DNA from: Castor canadensis
Taxonomy: Eukaryota > Chordata > Mammalia > Rodentia > Castoridae
NCBI RefSeq assembly: GCF_047511655.1
Contig: NC_133389.1
Span: forward strand, 127,231,973-127,295,972
DNA length: 64,000 nt
Direction of reading: 5' to 3'
A program made the position numbers and the translations under genes. The notes below the pieces were generated by a model, which had not been told where the DNA came from, did not search any database, and saw only the letters and a program-made list of their open reading frames with translations. Below are positions 43,301-55,415 of this stretch, piece after piece; positions within the stretch are counted from its first letter, which is position 1; each line of letters opens with the position of its first letter.

Positions 43301-45030
43301 TTTAATTTTTATTTTATTCATATGTGCATCCAATGTTTGGGTCATTTCTCACCCTTTCCCCCCACCCCCTCCCTTATCTCCCTTACCCCTCGCTACCCGG
43401 CAGAAACTATTTTGCCCTTATCTCTAATTTTGTTGAAGAGAAAGTATAAGCAATAATAGGAAAGACCAAAGGTTTTTGCTAGTTGAGATAACAATAGCTA
43501 TACATACAGGGAGTTGACTCGCATTGATTTCCTGTGCATGTGTGTTACCTTCCAAGTTAATTCTTCTTGAACTAACCTTTTCTCTAGTTCCTGGTCCCCT
43601 TCTCCTATTGACCTCAGTTGCTTTAAAGTATCTACTTTAGTTTCTCTGCATTGAGGGCAACAAATGCTATCTAGTTTTTTGGGTGTCTTACTGATCCTCA
43701 TACCTTCCTTGTGTGCTCTCGCTTTATCATGTGATCAAAGTCCAATCCCCTTGTTGTGTTTGCCCTTGATCTAATGTCCGTATATGAGGGAGAACATACG
43801 ATTTTTGGTCTTTGGGGCCAGGCTAACCTCACTCAGAATGATATTCTCCAATTCCATCCATTTACCTGCGAATGATAGCATTTCATTCTTCATGGCTGCA
43901 TAAAATTGCATTGTGTATAGATACCACATTTTCTTGATCCATTCGTCAGTAGTGGGGCATCTTGGCTGTTTTCATAACTTGGCTATTGTGAATAGTACTG
44001 CAATAATCATGGGTGTGCAGGTGCCTCTGGAGTAACCTGTGTCACAGTCTTTTGGGTATATCCCCAAGAGTAGTATTGCTGGATCAAATGGTAGATCAAT
44101 GTTTAGCTTTTTAAGTAACCTCCAAATTTTTTTCCAGAGTGGTTGCACTAGTTTACATTCCCACCAGCAGTGTAAGAGGGTTCCTTTCCCCGCCCCCATC
44201 CTGGCCAACACCTGTTGTTGGTGGTGTTGCTAATGATGGCTATTCTAACAGGGGTGAGGTGGAATCTTAGTGTGGTTTTAATTTGCATTTCCTTTATTGC
44301 TAGAGATGGCGAGCATTTTTTCATGTGTTTTTTGGCCATTTGAGTTTCTTCTTTTGAGAAAGTTCTGTTTAGTTCACTTGCCCATTTCTTTATTGAGAGA
44401 ATTTAGTTTTTTAAGTTCCCTATATATTCTGGTTATCAGTCCTTTGTCTGATGTGTAGCTGGCAAATATTTTCTCCCACTCTGTGGGTGTTCTCTTCAGT
44501 TAGAGACCATTTCTTTTGTTCAGCAGAAGCTTTTTAGTTTTATGAAGTCCCATTTATCTATGCTGTCTCTTAGTTGCTGTGCTGCTGGGGTTCCATTGAG
44601 AATGTTCTTGCCTATACCTATTAATTCCAGAGTATTTCCTACTCTTTCCTGTACCAACTTTAGAGTTTGGGGTCTGATATTAAGATCCTTGATCCACTTT
44701 GAGTTAATATTGGTATAGGGTAATATACATGGATCTAATTTCAGTTTTTTGCAGACTGCTAACCAGTTTTCCCAGCAGTTTTTATTGAAGAGGCTGTCTT
44801 TTCTCCATCGTATATTTTTAGCGCCTTTGTCAAAGACAAGTTGGTTATAGTTGTGTGGCTTCATATCTGGGTCCTCTATTCTGTTCCACTGTCTTCATGT
44901 CTGTTTTTGTGCCAGTACCATGCTGTTTTTATTGTTATTGCTTTGTAATACAGTTTGAAGTTGGATATCATGATACCTCCAGCATTGTTCTTTTGACTGA
45001 GTATTGCCTTGGCTATTCATGGCCTCTTGT
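43301..45030 (-). mobile_element. 5'-truncated L1, about 1.7 kb
   Basis: Longest LINE in the window. On the minus strand it carries ORF2 C-terminal segments in several broken frames: [20 protein letters not shown] and [11 protein letters not shown] (44520-44864), [20 protein letters not shown] (44148-44339), then [19 protein letters not shown] and LLGIYPKD (43972-44211). A C-rich (G-rich on its own strand) 3' UTR and an A-rich tail follow at about 43300. Possible target duplications are tacaaactattta (43286-43298) and gacaaactgtattta (45031-45045), differing by small changes. It is the same family as the 12.1-13.0 kb copy but in opposite orientation. No intact reverse-transcriptase frame remains. 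Confidence 0.93.
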
Positions 45031-45049
45031 GACAAACTGTATTTAGAAT

Positions 45050-45512
45050 CACTACATCACCCTAATTAAAAGACATCTAGTTAATAAATGTAAAAGGAAT
45101 GATTGATTTAGAAAACACTATTATATGAGATAGGCAGTGCTCATCAATGGGTAATAAAACTACTAAGAGAAGGTTGGTAGTTCTCTGTACAATATAAAGA
45201 TTAATCCATTAATCCATTAATATAAAGATGGATCCACTAATCAACTTATCGCACCAGACATATGCCTCTGCTGTGATGCATTGCCAATGAGATATCCTTA
45301 ATAAGTCAGTAAAAACTGAATGTAACTGAACTCTTAGTTCTAACTTCCAGTTTACAAGAATTATAGTGAATAGAAGGACAAGTTAAATGGCACTACAAGG
45401 AAGTAGTCTTCAAATCCAGAGCATAGGACATTCTACAAGATAGTGAACCTGATTTTATCAATAGGTCCATGGGATAAGATAAAGGAAGGGACCACAGTTC
45501 AAGAGTAAAAGA
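45050..45512. other. No gene; tiny local repeat
   Basis: aatccatt/taatccattaatataaaga repeats three times near 45196-45240; otherwise nothing recognised. Confidence 0.5.
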
Positions 45513-45517
45513 AACAC

Positions 45518-45612
45518 AGGGGCTGGAGGTTTAGCTAAATGGTAGAGCACTTTCTTAGCATGCTTGAGGCTCTGGATTTGATCCCCATCACCACCAACAA
45601 AAACAAAAAATT
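45518..45612 (+). repeat. ID-like SINE
   Basis: ggggctggaggtttagctaa, ttagcatgcttgaggctctg and atttgatccccatcacc with an A-rich tail. Confidence 0.85.
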
Positions 45613-45619
45613 GGCAGAT

Positions 45620-45810
45620 TAAAAGAAATGACATGTACTTGTAACCTAGCACCTAAGAAACTTGAGGCAGGAGGATCACAAGTTCAAAGACAGCCTGGGC
45701 TACGTAGTGAGACTCTAAAAAAAAATAATAATATAAAATAAACCAGGGATGGGAGTACATGCCTAAGGCGCTACACAGTGAGACCCTGTCTTTAAGAGGG
45801 GGAAAAAAAA
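45620..45810 (+). repeat. Two 7SL-derived (B1-like) units in tandem
   Basis: Full unit 45620-45735 (aacttgaggcaggaggatca, cagcctgggctacgtagtga) and a deleted unit 45745-45810 (gctacacagtgagaccctgt). Confidence 0.8.
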
Positions 45811-45879
45811 TTGGAAAGAGTCATAACAACAAAATGCAATGTGTTGACCTTGTTTGAATTCTCATTTCAAGAAACTTAA

Positions 45880-46063
45880 CTTGGCTCACGTCTATAAGCC
45901 CAGCTATTTGGGAAACAGAGGCAGGAGGACCATCAGTTCAAAGCTAACCCAGGCTTGTAACTGCCAGTTAGCAACATAATGTCTCAAAAACAAAACAAAA
46001 GCAATTAACAAGCTCAAGGTCCTGGGTTCAATCCCCAGCACTATTTAAAAAAAAAAAAAAGGA
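45880..46063 (+). repeat. Composite SINE dimer
   Basis: acttggctcacgtctataag, gaaacagaggcaggaggacc, then a short ID-like end gtcctgggttcaatccccag with an A-tail. Confidence 0.8.
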
Positions 46064-46087
46064 AAGAAGCCATAAAAAATATTTTTG

Positions 46088-46162
46088 TGATTGAAAGGTG
46101 GGGACAAGAAAATTGGAGTTTAGGCTAGCCTGGGCTATAAGAGACTGCCTCAAAAAAAATGT
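46088..46162 (+). repeat. 7SL-derived SINE, 5'-truncated
   Basis: ggagtttaggctagcctggg then ctataagagactgcctcaaa. Confidence 0.7.
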
Positions 46163-46340
46163 TTTTAATGTGTCTTTGAGATAATTAGAAAATGTTGATG
46201 ATATTAAGGAAATATTGTTAACATGGGTAGGATAATACGTGAAAAGAAAGTCCTTATTTTTTAGAGATATATGGAAATATCTAGGGGTGAAACAGATAAA
46301 TGATCTAGCAAAATGTCAGTAACTATTGAAACTGATAGGC

Positions 46341-46534
46341 CAGGAGTTCTTAAAATGTGGTTCTTCACCCAAATAAGGCTACCGTGCCAGTCTTATTTGG
46401 GAACTTACTAGAAATGCTAAATTATGGATCCATTCCAGGCTTACTAGATCTGACACTCTTCAAAGTACAGCCTAGCAGTCTGTGTTAACAATCCTTGAGG
46501 TGATTCTGAAGCAACTAAAATTTGAGAGCCACTG
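46341..46534 (-). mobile_element. MER5A-like hAT DNA transposon
   Basis: Terminal repeats caggagttcttaaaatgtgg and tttgagagccactg; internal gggaacttactagaaatgct and cagtctgtgttaacaatcct match MER5A in reverse. Confidence 0.8.
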
Positions 46535-46617
46535 TGCTAGACAAAAGGGCCTCTAAGAATTTTACAAGTGTTGGATATTTTTTAGTTCATTTGGAAATTC
46601 AATGTAAAAACATTTCT

Positions 46618-46692
46618 TGGGCTAAGGCAGGAGAATTGTGAATTTGAAGCCAGCCTGGTCTACCTAGCTAGACTCCATCTCAAAAACCAAAG
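46618..46692 (+). repeat. 7SL-derived SINE, 5'-truncated
   Basis: ggctaaggcaggagaattgt then gccagcctggtctacctagc and an A-rich tail. Confidence 0.75.
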
Positions 46693-46934
46693 CAGAAAAA
46701 AGGAAAGAAAATGGAAAAAGAAAGAGATTTGAAAAAAAAAAATCAGCTATTTTGATATATGTGATTGCCTGAAGGAGTCAGATTTCAACTACCTCCATAA
46801 GTTCATTATAATAACATAAATATCCCAAAGTGAATCTTAAGGCATGTGAGTAATCTCAATAAAGCTGTTTAAAAGAGAAAGTAAGATCATATTTTTATAT
46901 GGTTTTCCATGAAGTTGTCTTTCTAAGACAGAAA

Positions 46935-47072
46935 GACTGCCCTTTCATTTTCTCCATTTAACAGGCGTTTATTGAACTTAATGCCATGCCTGGTCCTCTG
47001 CTCTGGCCTGATAGATGAAGATGGATAGAATACAGTTCCTTCCCTCAACAGTTCCTTAGCCTACTGGGGAAA
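46935..47072 (+). repeat. Ancient dispersed repeat
   Basis: ggcgtttattgaacttaatg, tccctcaacagttccttagc; same type as 29510-29742 and 36360-36650. Confidence 0.45.
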
Positions 47073-47074
47073 AG

Positions 47075-48003
47075 AGACAAAGGAATCAATGTGAGAAGTA
47101 AGGCCCCACTTGCATTATTAAGTAAAATGCAATACAGCATCAAGACTGAAAATAATTGGAGGGCATGCTGGAGTGGGGGACTTTGCTGAATTATAAAGAC
47201 TAAGCAAAGGTTAAATGAGATGCAAGGCAAGTCTCAGAGAAATGCAAGGATGCAACTCCCTCACAGAGTCACAACAGCTACCTGTGGCTAGGGCAGAGCA
47301 TAGGGTTCATGGTGGCAATGAACAGAGGCTAGGTCCTAAAGGGACTTGCCTGCCACATTCTTACCACTGTTGTCTTCAGCAACACTTCTGTTAACATACA
47401 CAACTAAAGTGTAATAAAGTCTGCCAAATAAAAGGAACAGATTTGACCCAAACCATTGTTCACTTACATAAAACTAACCCACCTCCTAAAAAGAGTGCTG
47501 AGACTTCTTTGTATAGAATTGTTAGCTAAATATAACTACCCAATAATTTGTGAATAAATTGAAATGAGCTATCTTGGGAAAGTACAGAAATCCATTCTTA
47601 ACCATGGATTCTAGCTTAGAGATGAGACTTTGAAGCAGGTATTTCATGCTGTTTGAGGAGTTTTGAAAGTCAATTTTCAAATCCACACTATTCCCTTGAA
47701 AGTCAAACTCTCAGAAATGTGGTACCTATCAAATGCATCTGGCTCTGACTCACTTTGTAACTATGCCATAAATATTAACTATAAAGAAAGTATAATGCAA
47801 AGCATAGGTTTTTGTCACATTGTTAAACAGCATAAAGCCAAAGAATTCCATAAGTAGCAAGAAGATTTATCTATAGAAATGTAATAAAAGTTTATTTTCA
47901 AAATAAGCAACGAACAAATCTTCTGTTATTTGAATTAAACATGTTAAAAGAAGAAATTAAGTTCAATAAAAGTCTATTGAGATTATAAGAAATTAAGGAT
48001 TTA
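47075..48003. other. No gene or recognised repeat
   Basis: About 0.9 kb intergenic, nothing supported. Confidence 0.5.
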
Positions 48004-48005
48004 GA

Positions 48006-48092
48006 GGGATTGGGGATTAGCTTAGTGGAAGAGCACTTGCCTGGCAAATGCAAGGCCCTGAGTTCAGTCCCCTGCACTTAAAAAAAAAAAGA
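48006..48092 (+). repeat. ID-like SINE
   Basis: ggattggggattagcttagt, gcacttgcctggcaaatgca and gagttcagtcccctgcac. Confidence 0.87.
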
Positions 48093-48107
48093 GATGATTT
48101 GGTTATA

Positions 48108-48330
48108 TATCTCCAAACAATATATAGACACATACTTATATATATATGTATACTATTTATATAACAATATTGTATCATGTACATACATTACATATGTGCA
48201 TAGAATATTTGAATATTTGCATATATACATTGTATATATAGTACATGCCTTATATTAGTATTGTATGCATATGTAGTATATACATATATTAGGTGTATAA
48301 TACAGTATATATTAGTATCACATATAAAAT
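48108..48330. repeat. TA-rich low-complexity tract
   Basis: Long alternation of tata, catata and gtatat motifs with no coding potential. Confidence 0.8.
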
Positions 48331-48389
48331 AAGGATTTGTTTCTACTTAATATACACAGAAAGTTTCCAAGATGGCCTTTGTTCTGTTT

Positions 48390-48515
48390 TTGGGTTTTGG
48401 TGTTTTTTTTGAGACAGTCTTGCTATGCAGTCCAAGCTGCCTCAAACTCATTATCATACTACCTCAGCTTCTTGTGTGCTGAAATTACAGGTGTGTACTA
48501 TCACACCCTTCTACC
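48390..48515 (-). repeat. 7SL-derived (B1-like) SINE
   Basis: tttgagacagtcttgctatg, gcagtccaagctgcctcaaa and gaaattacaggtgtgtacta. Confidence 0.85.
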
Positions 48516-48578
48516 AATACTTTGTAATTAATAGAAAAATTTCAAGTTTAACATAGAGATAAACATACTTGTAATTTT

Positions 48579-48664
48579 TTTTGGAGGCACTGGGGTTTGA
48601 ACTCAAGGCCTCACACTTGCTAGGCAGGCACTTTTATTGCTTGAGCCACTCCACCAGCCCAATA
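48579..48664 (-). repeat. ID-like SINE, reversed, with target duplications
   Basis: aggcactggggtttgaactc then cacttgctaggcaggcactt. Perfect 12-bp flanks acttgtaatttt at 48567-48578 and 48665-48676. Confidence 0.93.
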
Positions 48665-48696
48665 ACTTGTAATTTTAAAGAGTGCTATTCCAGAGA

Positions 48697-48888
48697 GGGG
48701 TATGGTGATGCATGCCTTGTAATCACAGCTATCCAGGAGGCAGGAGGATGGTGAGTTGGAGGCCAGCCTGGGCAAAGGTAGTGATGATACTGGCACCATT
48801 TCTCAAAACAAAATTAGAACAAAAGTGGTAGAGCTGCCTGCCTTGCATATGTGCCTGACTTCTGTACCTACTACCACAAAAATAAAAT
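48697..48888 (+). repeat. Composite SINE dimer
   Basis: ggtatggtgatgcatgcctt, ggaggccagcctgggcaaag and then a decayed ID-like unit ending cctactaccacaaaaa. Confidence 0.8.
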
Positions 48889-48909
48889 GTTGGTGAGTGC
48901 CCTCATATG

Positions 48910-49125
48910 CTATAAAGAACACAGATATTGGAGCCAGACAATCAGATTCAAATGCTGATACTGCTTACTAACTGTGTCATTTTGGTCAATATACTTGTCT
49001 CAGCCTCACTTTCTTGATCCTACCACTGTCTTCACACAGGTATTGTGAGCATTAACAAAAATACAGCAATGAGCAGGATACTTGATACAAAAGGAGAGCG
49101 TTCTACAGATATTATTAGTTCCCTT
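48910..49125 (+). repeat. MIR SINE
   Basis: tattggagccagacaatcag, ttactaactgtgtcattttg and tgtctcagcctcactttctt, the MIR head and core. Confidence 0.8.
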
Positions 49126-49154
49126 CCCTCACAGTCTTCTATCAACCAAACTTT

Positions 49155-49278
49155 GTGGCTTAGCTGGGCACTGTAGTGCACATCTGTAATTCCAGCTACT
49201 CAGAAGGCTGAGGCAATCAAAAGTTCAAGGCCAGCTTGGGCAACACAGTTAGACGCCCCCCCAAAAAAGAAAAGAAAC
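49155..49278 (+). repeat. 7SL-derived (B1/Alu-like) SINE
   Basis: agctgggcactgtagtgcac, aattccagctactcagaagg and ccagcttgggcaacacagtt. Confidence 0.88.
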
Positions 49279-49279
49279 C

Positions 49280-49650
49280 CTTAGAGGCTTAACACAATAA
49301 TTTAATATTTCTTACATTTCTGTGAGCTGTCTGGGTAGTTCTGCTTCATGTATACCATCCAGAGTGCTGGGACTGTAGAAAATGCAAAATCATCTCCCCC
49401 ATTTGGCTGGCATTTGGTGCTCCCCAGCTGGGGTTATTGGTTAGGGTACCTCGTTTTTCTCCATATGTCCTCCATCATCTCACAGCTGGGTGGCTGGGCT
49501 CAAGGAGGAAACATTTCAAAAGCAATAGAAAACAGAAGCTGCAAATTCTTTTAGAGCCAAGGACCAGAAGGCCTAGACCATCACGTTGTCCATATTCTTT
49601 TGGTCATAATCAGCCAGCATCAAGTAAAGGGAATAAGTCTTTTCTCTTGA
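49280..49650 (-). mobile_element. Old LTR-like element, reversed (MaLR-type, probable)
   Basis: tgtctgggtagttctgcttc, cagaagctgcaaattctttt and tccatattcttttggtcata; same text type as the interrupted element at 51740-52445. Confidence 0.5.
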
Positions 49651-49651
49651 T

Positions 49652-50025
49652 GTGAGAGTAGGAAGCATATACCATTAGAAGTGTTTGGGAGTGGAGGTAG
49701 GAGGGAATTTCTGGACACTTAACTACTGTAGTCTACCCTCTGGCCACAAAACTCATACCCCTCCCACATACAAACTATGCTGATCCCTTCTCAAACCCTC
49801 AAAAGCCTCATACTATTCTGGCATCAACCCCAATTCCAGAACTTTGTCATCTAAATAATGTGCAGGAGCAGATGAACCTCTTCAGGCATGGTCTTCCCTG
49901 GTATAGCACCTTGACTGAAAGGACCTGTGATCTAAAAAGCCTAATTATCTGTCCCACATGCATCCAAAACTACAATGCTGAAAAATATAATACAATAGAC
50001 ACCTCCACTCAAAAAAGGCAGTAGG
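49652..50025. other. No gene or recognised repeat
   Basis: Possibly the continuation of the preceding LTR-like element; nothing firm. Confidence 0.45.
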
Positions 50026-50027
50026 GG

Positions 50028-50335
50028 ACGTGGGGCATGGTGGTACATGCCTACAATTCCAGCACTTGGGACCCAGAGGCAGGAGAGGCCCTAGTTCGAG
50101 GTCAGCTGGGCTACATAGTGAGACCCTGTCTCAAAAAAATAAGTAAATAGCCAGTTGCTGGTGGCTCACACCTGTAATCCTTGCTACTCAGGAGGCAGAG
50201 GTCCAGTTCAAAACCAGCCTAGGCAAATAGTCTTGAGAGACCCTATCTCAAAAAAAAGCATCACAAAAACAGGGCTGGTGGAGAGGCTCAAGGTGTAGGC
50301 CCTGAGTTCAAGCCCCAGTACTTCAAAAATAAATA
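50028..50335 (+). repeat. 7SL-derived SINE followed by a composite dimer
   Basis: Monomer 50028-50143 (gtggggcatggtggtacatg, gagaccctgtctcaaaaaaa) then dimer 50150-50335 (gctggtggctcacacctgta, gctggtggagaggctcaagg). Confidence 0.87.
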
Positions 50336-50569
50336 AAGTAAAGTAAAAAATTAAAGAGGATTTTGGGGGAGTGAGAGGGATAGAGCAGTTGCCAAACCGT
50401 AATAATTCTGAAATTCAGATGGGCACATGCTATTATCTCCTCCAACTCTGAGATCATAGGATGTTTCTTGGTTAAAGTCCTGTTCTGCTTGCTGAGAATA
50501 GTATTCCCAGCTTCTCTAGGGCCTTGGCTCTGCCTTCTGTCATTCCTCTTTTTGCTAAGAAATGGCCCA

Positions 50570-50885
50570 AATGTGTGGTTCGTGCCTATAATCCTAGCTA
50601 TTTGAGAGGCTGAGATCAGAAAGATCTCAGCTCGAGGTCAGCCCAGACAAAAAAAGTTTGTGAGACACCCCCACTCCATGTCAATGAAAAAATATAGGCA
50701 TGGTGGTGCTCACCAGTCATCCCAGCAACAGGAAGCATAAAATAGAAAGATTGTGGTCCAGGATAGACTGGGCAAAAATGAGACTCTGGCTCCAAAATAA
50801 CTAGAGTTAAAAAAAAAAGTGACTCAAGCAGTAGAATGCCTACCTAGCAAACACCAAACCCTGAGTTCAAACCCCAGTACCACCA
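50570..50885 (+). repeat. Composite SINE trimer with target duplications
   Basis: 7SL unit (cgtgcctataatcctagcta), second 7SL unit (ataggcatggtggtgctcac, attgtggtccaggatagact), ID-like unit (gcctacctagcaaacaccaa). Flanks aagaaatggccca (50557-50569) and aagaaaaggccca (50886-50898) differ at one base. Confidence 0.9.
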
Positions 50886-51025
50886 AAGAAAAGGCCCATA
50901 TTTGCAGCTGAGTAGGTTTCTGTTTGCTTTTTGTCCAGAGGACATTGAGGGCTTAAAGGCCTCTTTGGTTTTTGCATTCTCTCTCCCTTCAGTCCATGTT
51001 TGTGATCACTTTTTAAAAAAAAAAA

Positions 51026-51212
51026 AAACAATAGTTGAAATGGCTCAAGTGGTAGTGTGTCTTCCTAGTAACTGTGAGGCTCTAAGTTCAAACCCCAGTA
51101 CTGCCAAAAAAAAAAACCTTAGATGGAGGCATGGCTCAAGTAATAGAACACCTGCCTAGCATGTGGGAAGCCCTGAGTTCAAACCCCACCATTACAAAAA
51201 AAAAAAAAAAGA
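51026..51212 (+). repeat. Two ID-like SINEs in tandem
   Basis: Unit 1 51026-51117 (aatggctcaagtggtagtgt) and unit 2 51119-51212 (aggcatggctcaagtaatag); both have their own B box and A-tail. Confidence 0.88.
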
Positions 51213-51239
51213 GTGCCTCTGTATATCAAATTATGATCT

Positions 51240-51738
51240 ACTCCATTAGATAAAAATCATACCCACATATGTTTGAGACAGACCCTCTTCATCTTGATTT
51301 TAATGTCAGGTGCTGTGAAACAATGTCTTTAGATACTTAGAAACACTTGTTTAGCAGAGAGAATCGAAGAAGTCCTATTGTCTAGCCAGACATGGAATTG
51401 ATCTTTGCCAGCAAAAATCCTGGGTTGCACTTTAAATTTGTATTTCATCATATGCAGCTGAAAGAAACCAATTGGCACCACATCCTGCCAGGAAATCTCA
51501 ACCACATCCACGAGTTCATTAGGTATGTTTTCTAACTTGCATCACCACCATTGACCTTGTTGCCAAACTTTCCACCATGACATAAACAGGAGGTTTGCCT
51601 TTTGTCCAGCATCCAATAACAGTTTTATCACTGTTTTTCTTACCTTGTTCACAGTCTCATCAACACCCTTCTGGTTTCTGCCTACCAGCGGGTCCCAAAG
51701 CCAATGTTTTAGGTTTTTGTTAAAGTGGCGATGACTCC
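51240..51738. other. No gene; unassigned repeat-like text
   Basis: Two short minus frames (51329-51511 and 51542-51781) have no recognisable domain. Confidence 0.45.
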
Positions 51739-51739
51739 A

Positions 51740-52445
51740 GTTTCTATTTTTGTTATCTATTTCTATGTAAAAAATCCCCAAAATTAGTGACTTAAAACAA
51801 CTGCATCCTTATTACTTCTTATGATTCTATGAATTACCAAGGCTTTATCCCAGTGGTTCTTTCAGTCTTGCTTTAGAGTCTTTTATGTGGCAGTAGTCAT
51901 AGTGATTGGATTGAATTTCATTATGGACTGAATGTGTATGGTCCTCCCCCAAATGCATATATTGAGATCCCAGGGACTTTTGGGAAATAATTAGATCATG
52001 AAGCAGGGGAGCCCATAGAGAGTGGTATCAGTGCCCAAACACACACACACACACACGAAGTCACCCACCTGCCAACTGGCCTTCTAACCTCAGATTTCCA
52101 GCTTCCAGAAGTGTGACAAATAAAGTTTGTAGGCCACCCAGTCTATAGTATTCTGCTATAACAGCCCAAACTGACTAGTACAGGTCTGCAACATACAAAT
52201 GCTTCTTTACTCCCAAGTCTGTGCTTCAGTGGCCCTCTTTGTGGCCTCTTCTCTCCTTATGGTAGCTCATCCTCCAGAGTCATTCCAAGTGGCTTCTCTC
52301 TAACAGGTTAGTCTGGACTTTATAGGACAGAAAGTAAGGCTTCAAGTTCTCTTAAGACCTACACTTGCAAATTCCAGAAGATCACTTCTGCTGTGTATTC
52401 TTGGGCAAAGCAAGCACAAACTAGTTCAAATCATAGGGGTGGCAG
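51740..52445 (-). mobile_element. Old LTR-like element, reversed, split by an MLT1-like LTR
   Basis: Left part 51740-51920 (ttagtgacttaaaacaactg) and right part 52184-52445 (catcctccagagtcattcca, cagaagatcacttctgctgt) form one element once 51921-52182 is removed. Confidence 0.6.
51921..52182 (+). mobile_element. MLT1-like solo LTR
   Basis: ttatggactgaatgtgtatg at the start, aagtgtgacaaataaagttt (polyadenylation signal region) and gccacccagtctatagtatt, ending ctgactagtaca. A (CA)n of 18 bases lies at about 52040. Classic MaLR layout. Confidence 0.85.
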
Positions 52446-52534
52446 ACTAGGGATGTCACTCAGTGGTAGAGTGCTTGCTTAACATGTGCAGACCCTGGGT
52501 CGGTTCCCAGAACTAAAAAAAAAAAAAAAGCTAT
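52446..52534 (+). repeat. ID-like SINE
   Basis: gactagggatgtcactcagt, gcttgcttaacatgtgcaga and gggtcggttcccagaac with an A-tail. Confidence 0.87.
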
Positions 52535-52650
52535 GGCCAGCAGAGTCCACTTGGGCCCTGCCATGCTCCTTTCTGTATTTTCCTTTCTAACTTTTAATAA
52601 ACTCCCTTTACACCCACGTGTCCTGCCATAGATTCGTCCCAGTGGGATAC
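52535..52650 (+). mobile_element. Possible LTR 3'-end fragment
   Basis: ctaacttttaataaactccc followed by tttacacccacgtgtcctgc resembles the polyadenylation region of an ERV LTR. No internal viral genes are seen. Confidence 0.35.
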
Positions 52651-53395
<745 letters not shown>

Positions 53396-53700
53396 GATTG
53401 GCTCAGATGATTATGGAGTCACACAATCTGACCTCTGCATATCACCTGCATGTCACCAGGAAAACTGGTGATATGGTTATGAGAACCAGAGAACTGATGG
53501 TATGTATGAGCTCAGTCAGGACAGAAGTCAGATGTCCCAGCATAAGAACCCAGGCAGAAAGAAAAAATTCTCCTTTCATCTACCTGGACATACCATGTTT
53601 TATTTATTCATTATGTATCCATTTGTACACAATTGAGTTATTTTTATCCTTTGACTATTATAAATGCTATGAACATGTATTTGTAGCCTTATTCAGTTTA
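53396..53700. mobile_element. Repeat-derived sequence, including reversed old L1
   Basis: 53600-53690 (tgactattataaatgctatg) is reversed old L1; 53396-53590 is LTR-like text that I cannot name. Confidence 0.45.
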
Positions 53701-53701
53701 A

Positions 53702-54228
53702 ACTAATGATTTTTATAGAATATCCTAAATAAGGTGAATGTTTTTGGTTTTAGTAGGTTTTTTTTTTTTCTTTTTTCTTCAGTTTTTGCTTTAAGATTGC
53801 AGGCAATATTTTGAAAAAGAAAGCTGTCTGGAAGAAAACTGATTTTTGGAGTGAGAACTTAGGGCAATAATGAACACTTAGATAAAGTGTAGTGTGAAGT
53901 TAGAAACTACAGGTCCACTTTACTAATCAAACTCATAACCCCAGGAGGATGTGAAGAACATAAAAGAGAATTCAAGCTGTTTTTCAGGGGCAGAGGGAAT
54001 TTACACAACAAAACTTAAATAAAACTTCTCTTGTTTCAAGATTTATAGGAAGTATAAGCCAAATAAAATTGCCTTATTATGAAGATTTGGGCAAAGAATT
54101 CTTTTCTAGCTAGTTATTTACCATAGCAAGAGGCACAGCGCTCACCTCCCCTGTCCTGTTTCTTGTTCTGAGGGTGTTTTTGTTTTCACATATAATTAAT
54201 GGTCCCCAGCTGTACTTGCTTTTCAGAG
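53702..54228. other. No gene or recognised repeat
   Basis: Intergenic, nothing supported. Confidence 0.5.
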
Positions 54229-54229
54229 C

Positions 54230-55412
54230 CCTGTCTTCTCACTTTCATCTTCCTTAGGGAACAGAGGTTTTCAATATTTCCCTAAGTCCAAAAAGACCAA
54301 ACAAGAGAGCATGTTGACAGAACATTTAGGAACTATTTCCTTCAGGCATAATATGAATAAGTTCTCCTGGGTAATCTCAGCACATATCTCCTCTCATTTA
54401 ACTCTGATTTTAAGACCTTGTCACTACTTGAAACTGCTCTTCCTCCAACATCTTTCCTCAGAAACCTCTTTTTTTTTTTTAACCAACTCTCCCCAATCCC
54501 TCTGTTCTCCCTATCATTAAACCTGCTCTTCACCCTTACCCCTTACTCCTAGTGTCTTGGGTTTCAGACTTCTAGCCCCACCTGACTCCTTTCCTTCTAT
54601 CACACAAAATGGTCAGCTACCCTCAACTCCTGCAGCCGAGACTGGCCGCCTCGGTTCCATCCGCGTCCAAACAACAGTCTTTATGGATGAGAGCCTTACC
54701 TCTGCTGGTGTTTCAAGTTGACTCAGAAATTGTTTTATTCCCCTTTTACCCACAGTGGTTACTCCTAACCTGTACTATTCTTCTCAAGGCCCAAGCTTCA
54801 TCCACTGTTTTCTCAGCAGAAACTAAAAGAAAATACCCAAAAGCCAAAATAGGGGATATCAGGTTGAAAATCCTTTAACTCACAATCTACAAACTTATCT
54901 GAATCTTTTCTCATCTTTACATTTTTTTTCCTTTTTCTTCATTGATGCCTTTCTCTTTGCCTTTTGTGCTACTTCAGCTTCCTTCTGGGGCCTTATTCTG
55001 TCATCTTCTTTGCGCATAGCTTCAGGTAACTCCACACTCTGTACAGTCTCTATATTAGCATCCTAAAAACCTTACCATAGCTAACCCAGTCTTTGGGTTC
55101 ACTTTTAACTTCCTAATTAGATTCTCTGCCTTCAATCACTTTCTCTGTCTGCAGTCCAGTCCCTGCAATGCAGAATGAGCTTTCAAAAACACTAATTAGG
55201 TTTGGCTATTTCCATAATTTAAATTTTTCCAGGGCTTCTCATAATCTCCAAGATAAAACCCATACTTAGCTTGATAGAGAGGACATTCTCCCATAAGCCC
55301 CATACCGAGCTCCATTTTTCTTTACTCCTCAAGGAGCATATTACACTTTTTCTATAACACTGACTGGTTTATCACCATGTACTTTCATGTCTTCATGTTC
55401 CTACAGAGAATG
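54230..55412 (+). mobile_element. L2 (LINE2) fragment, about 1.1 kb
   Basis: cagtccctgcaatgcagaat, gagctttcaaaaacactaat, ccagggcttctcataatctc and gagctccatttttctttact, in L2 order. The 89-codon frame at 54609-54878 lies inside it and is not supported as a gene. Confidence 0.6.
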
Positions 55413-55415
55413 CTT

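Noticed and set aside
44520-44864. 114-codon protein-like frame
   Set aside because: Clear L1 ORF2 C-terminal segment in a truncated copy, described with the L1.
54609-54878. 89-codon frame with good start region
   Set aside because: Falls inside an L2-like fragment and matches no protein I know.
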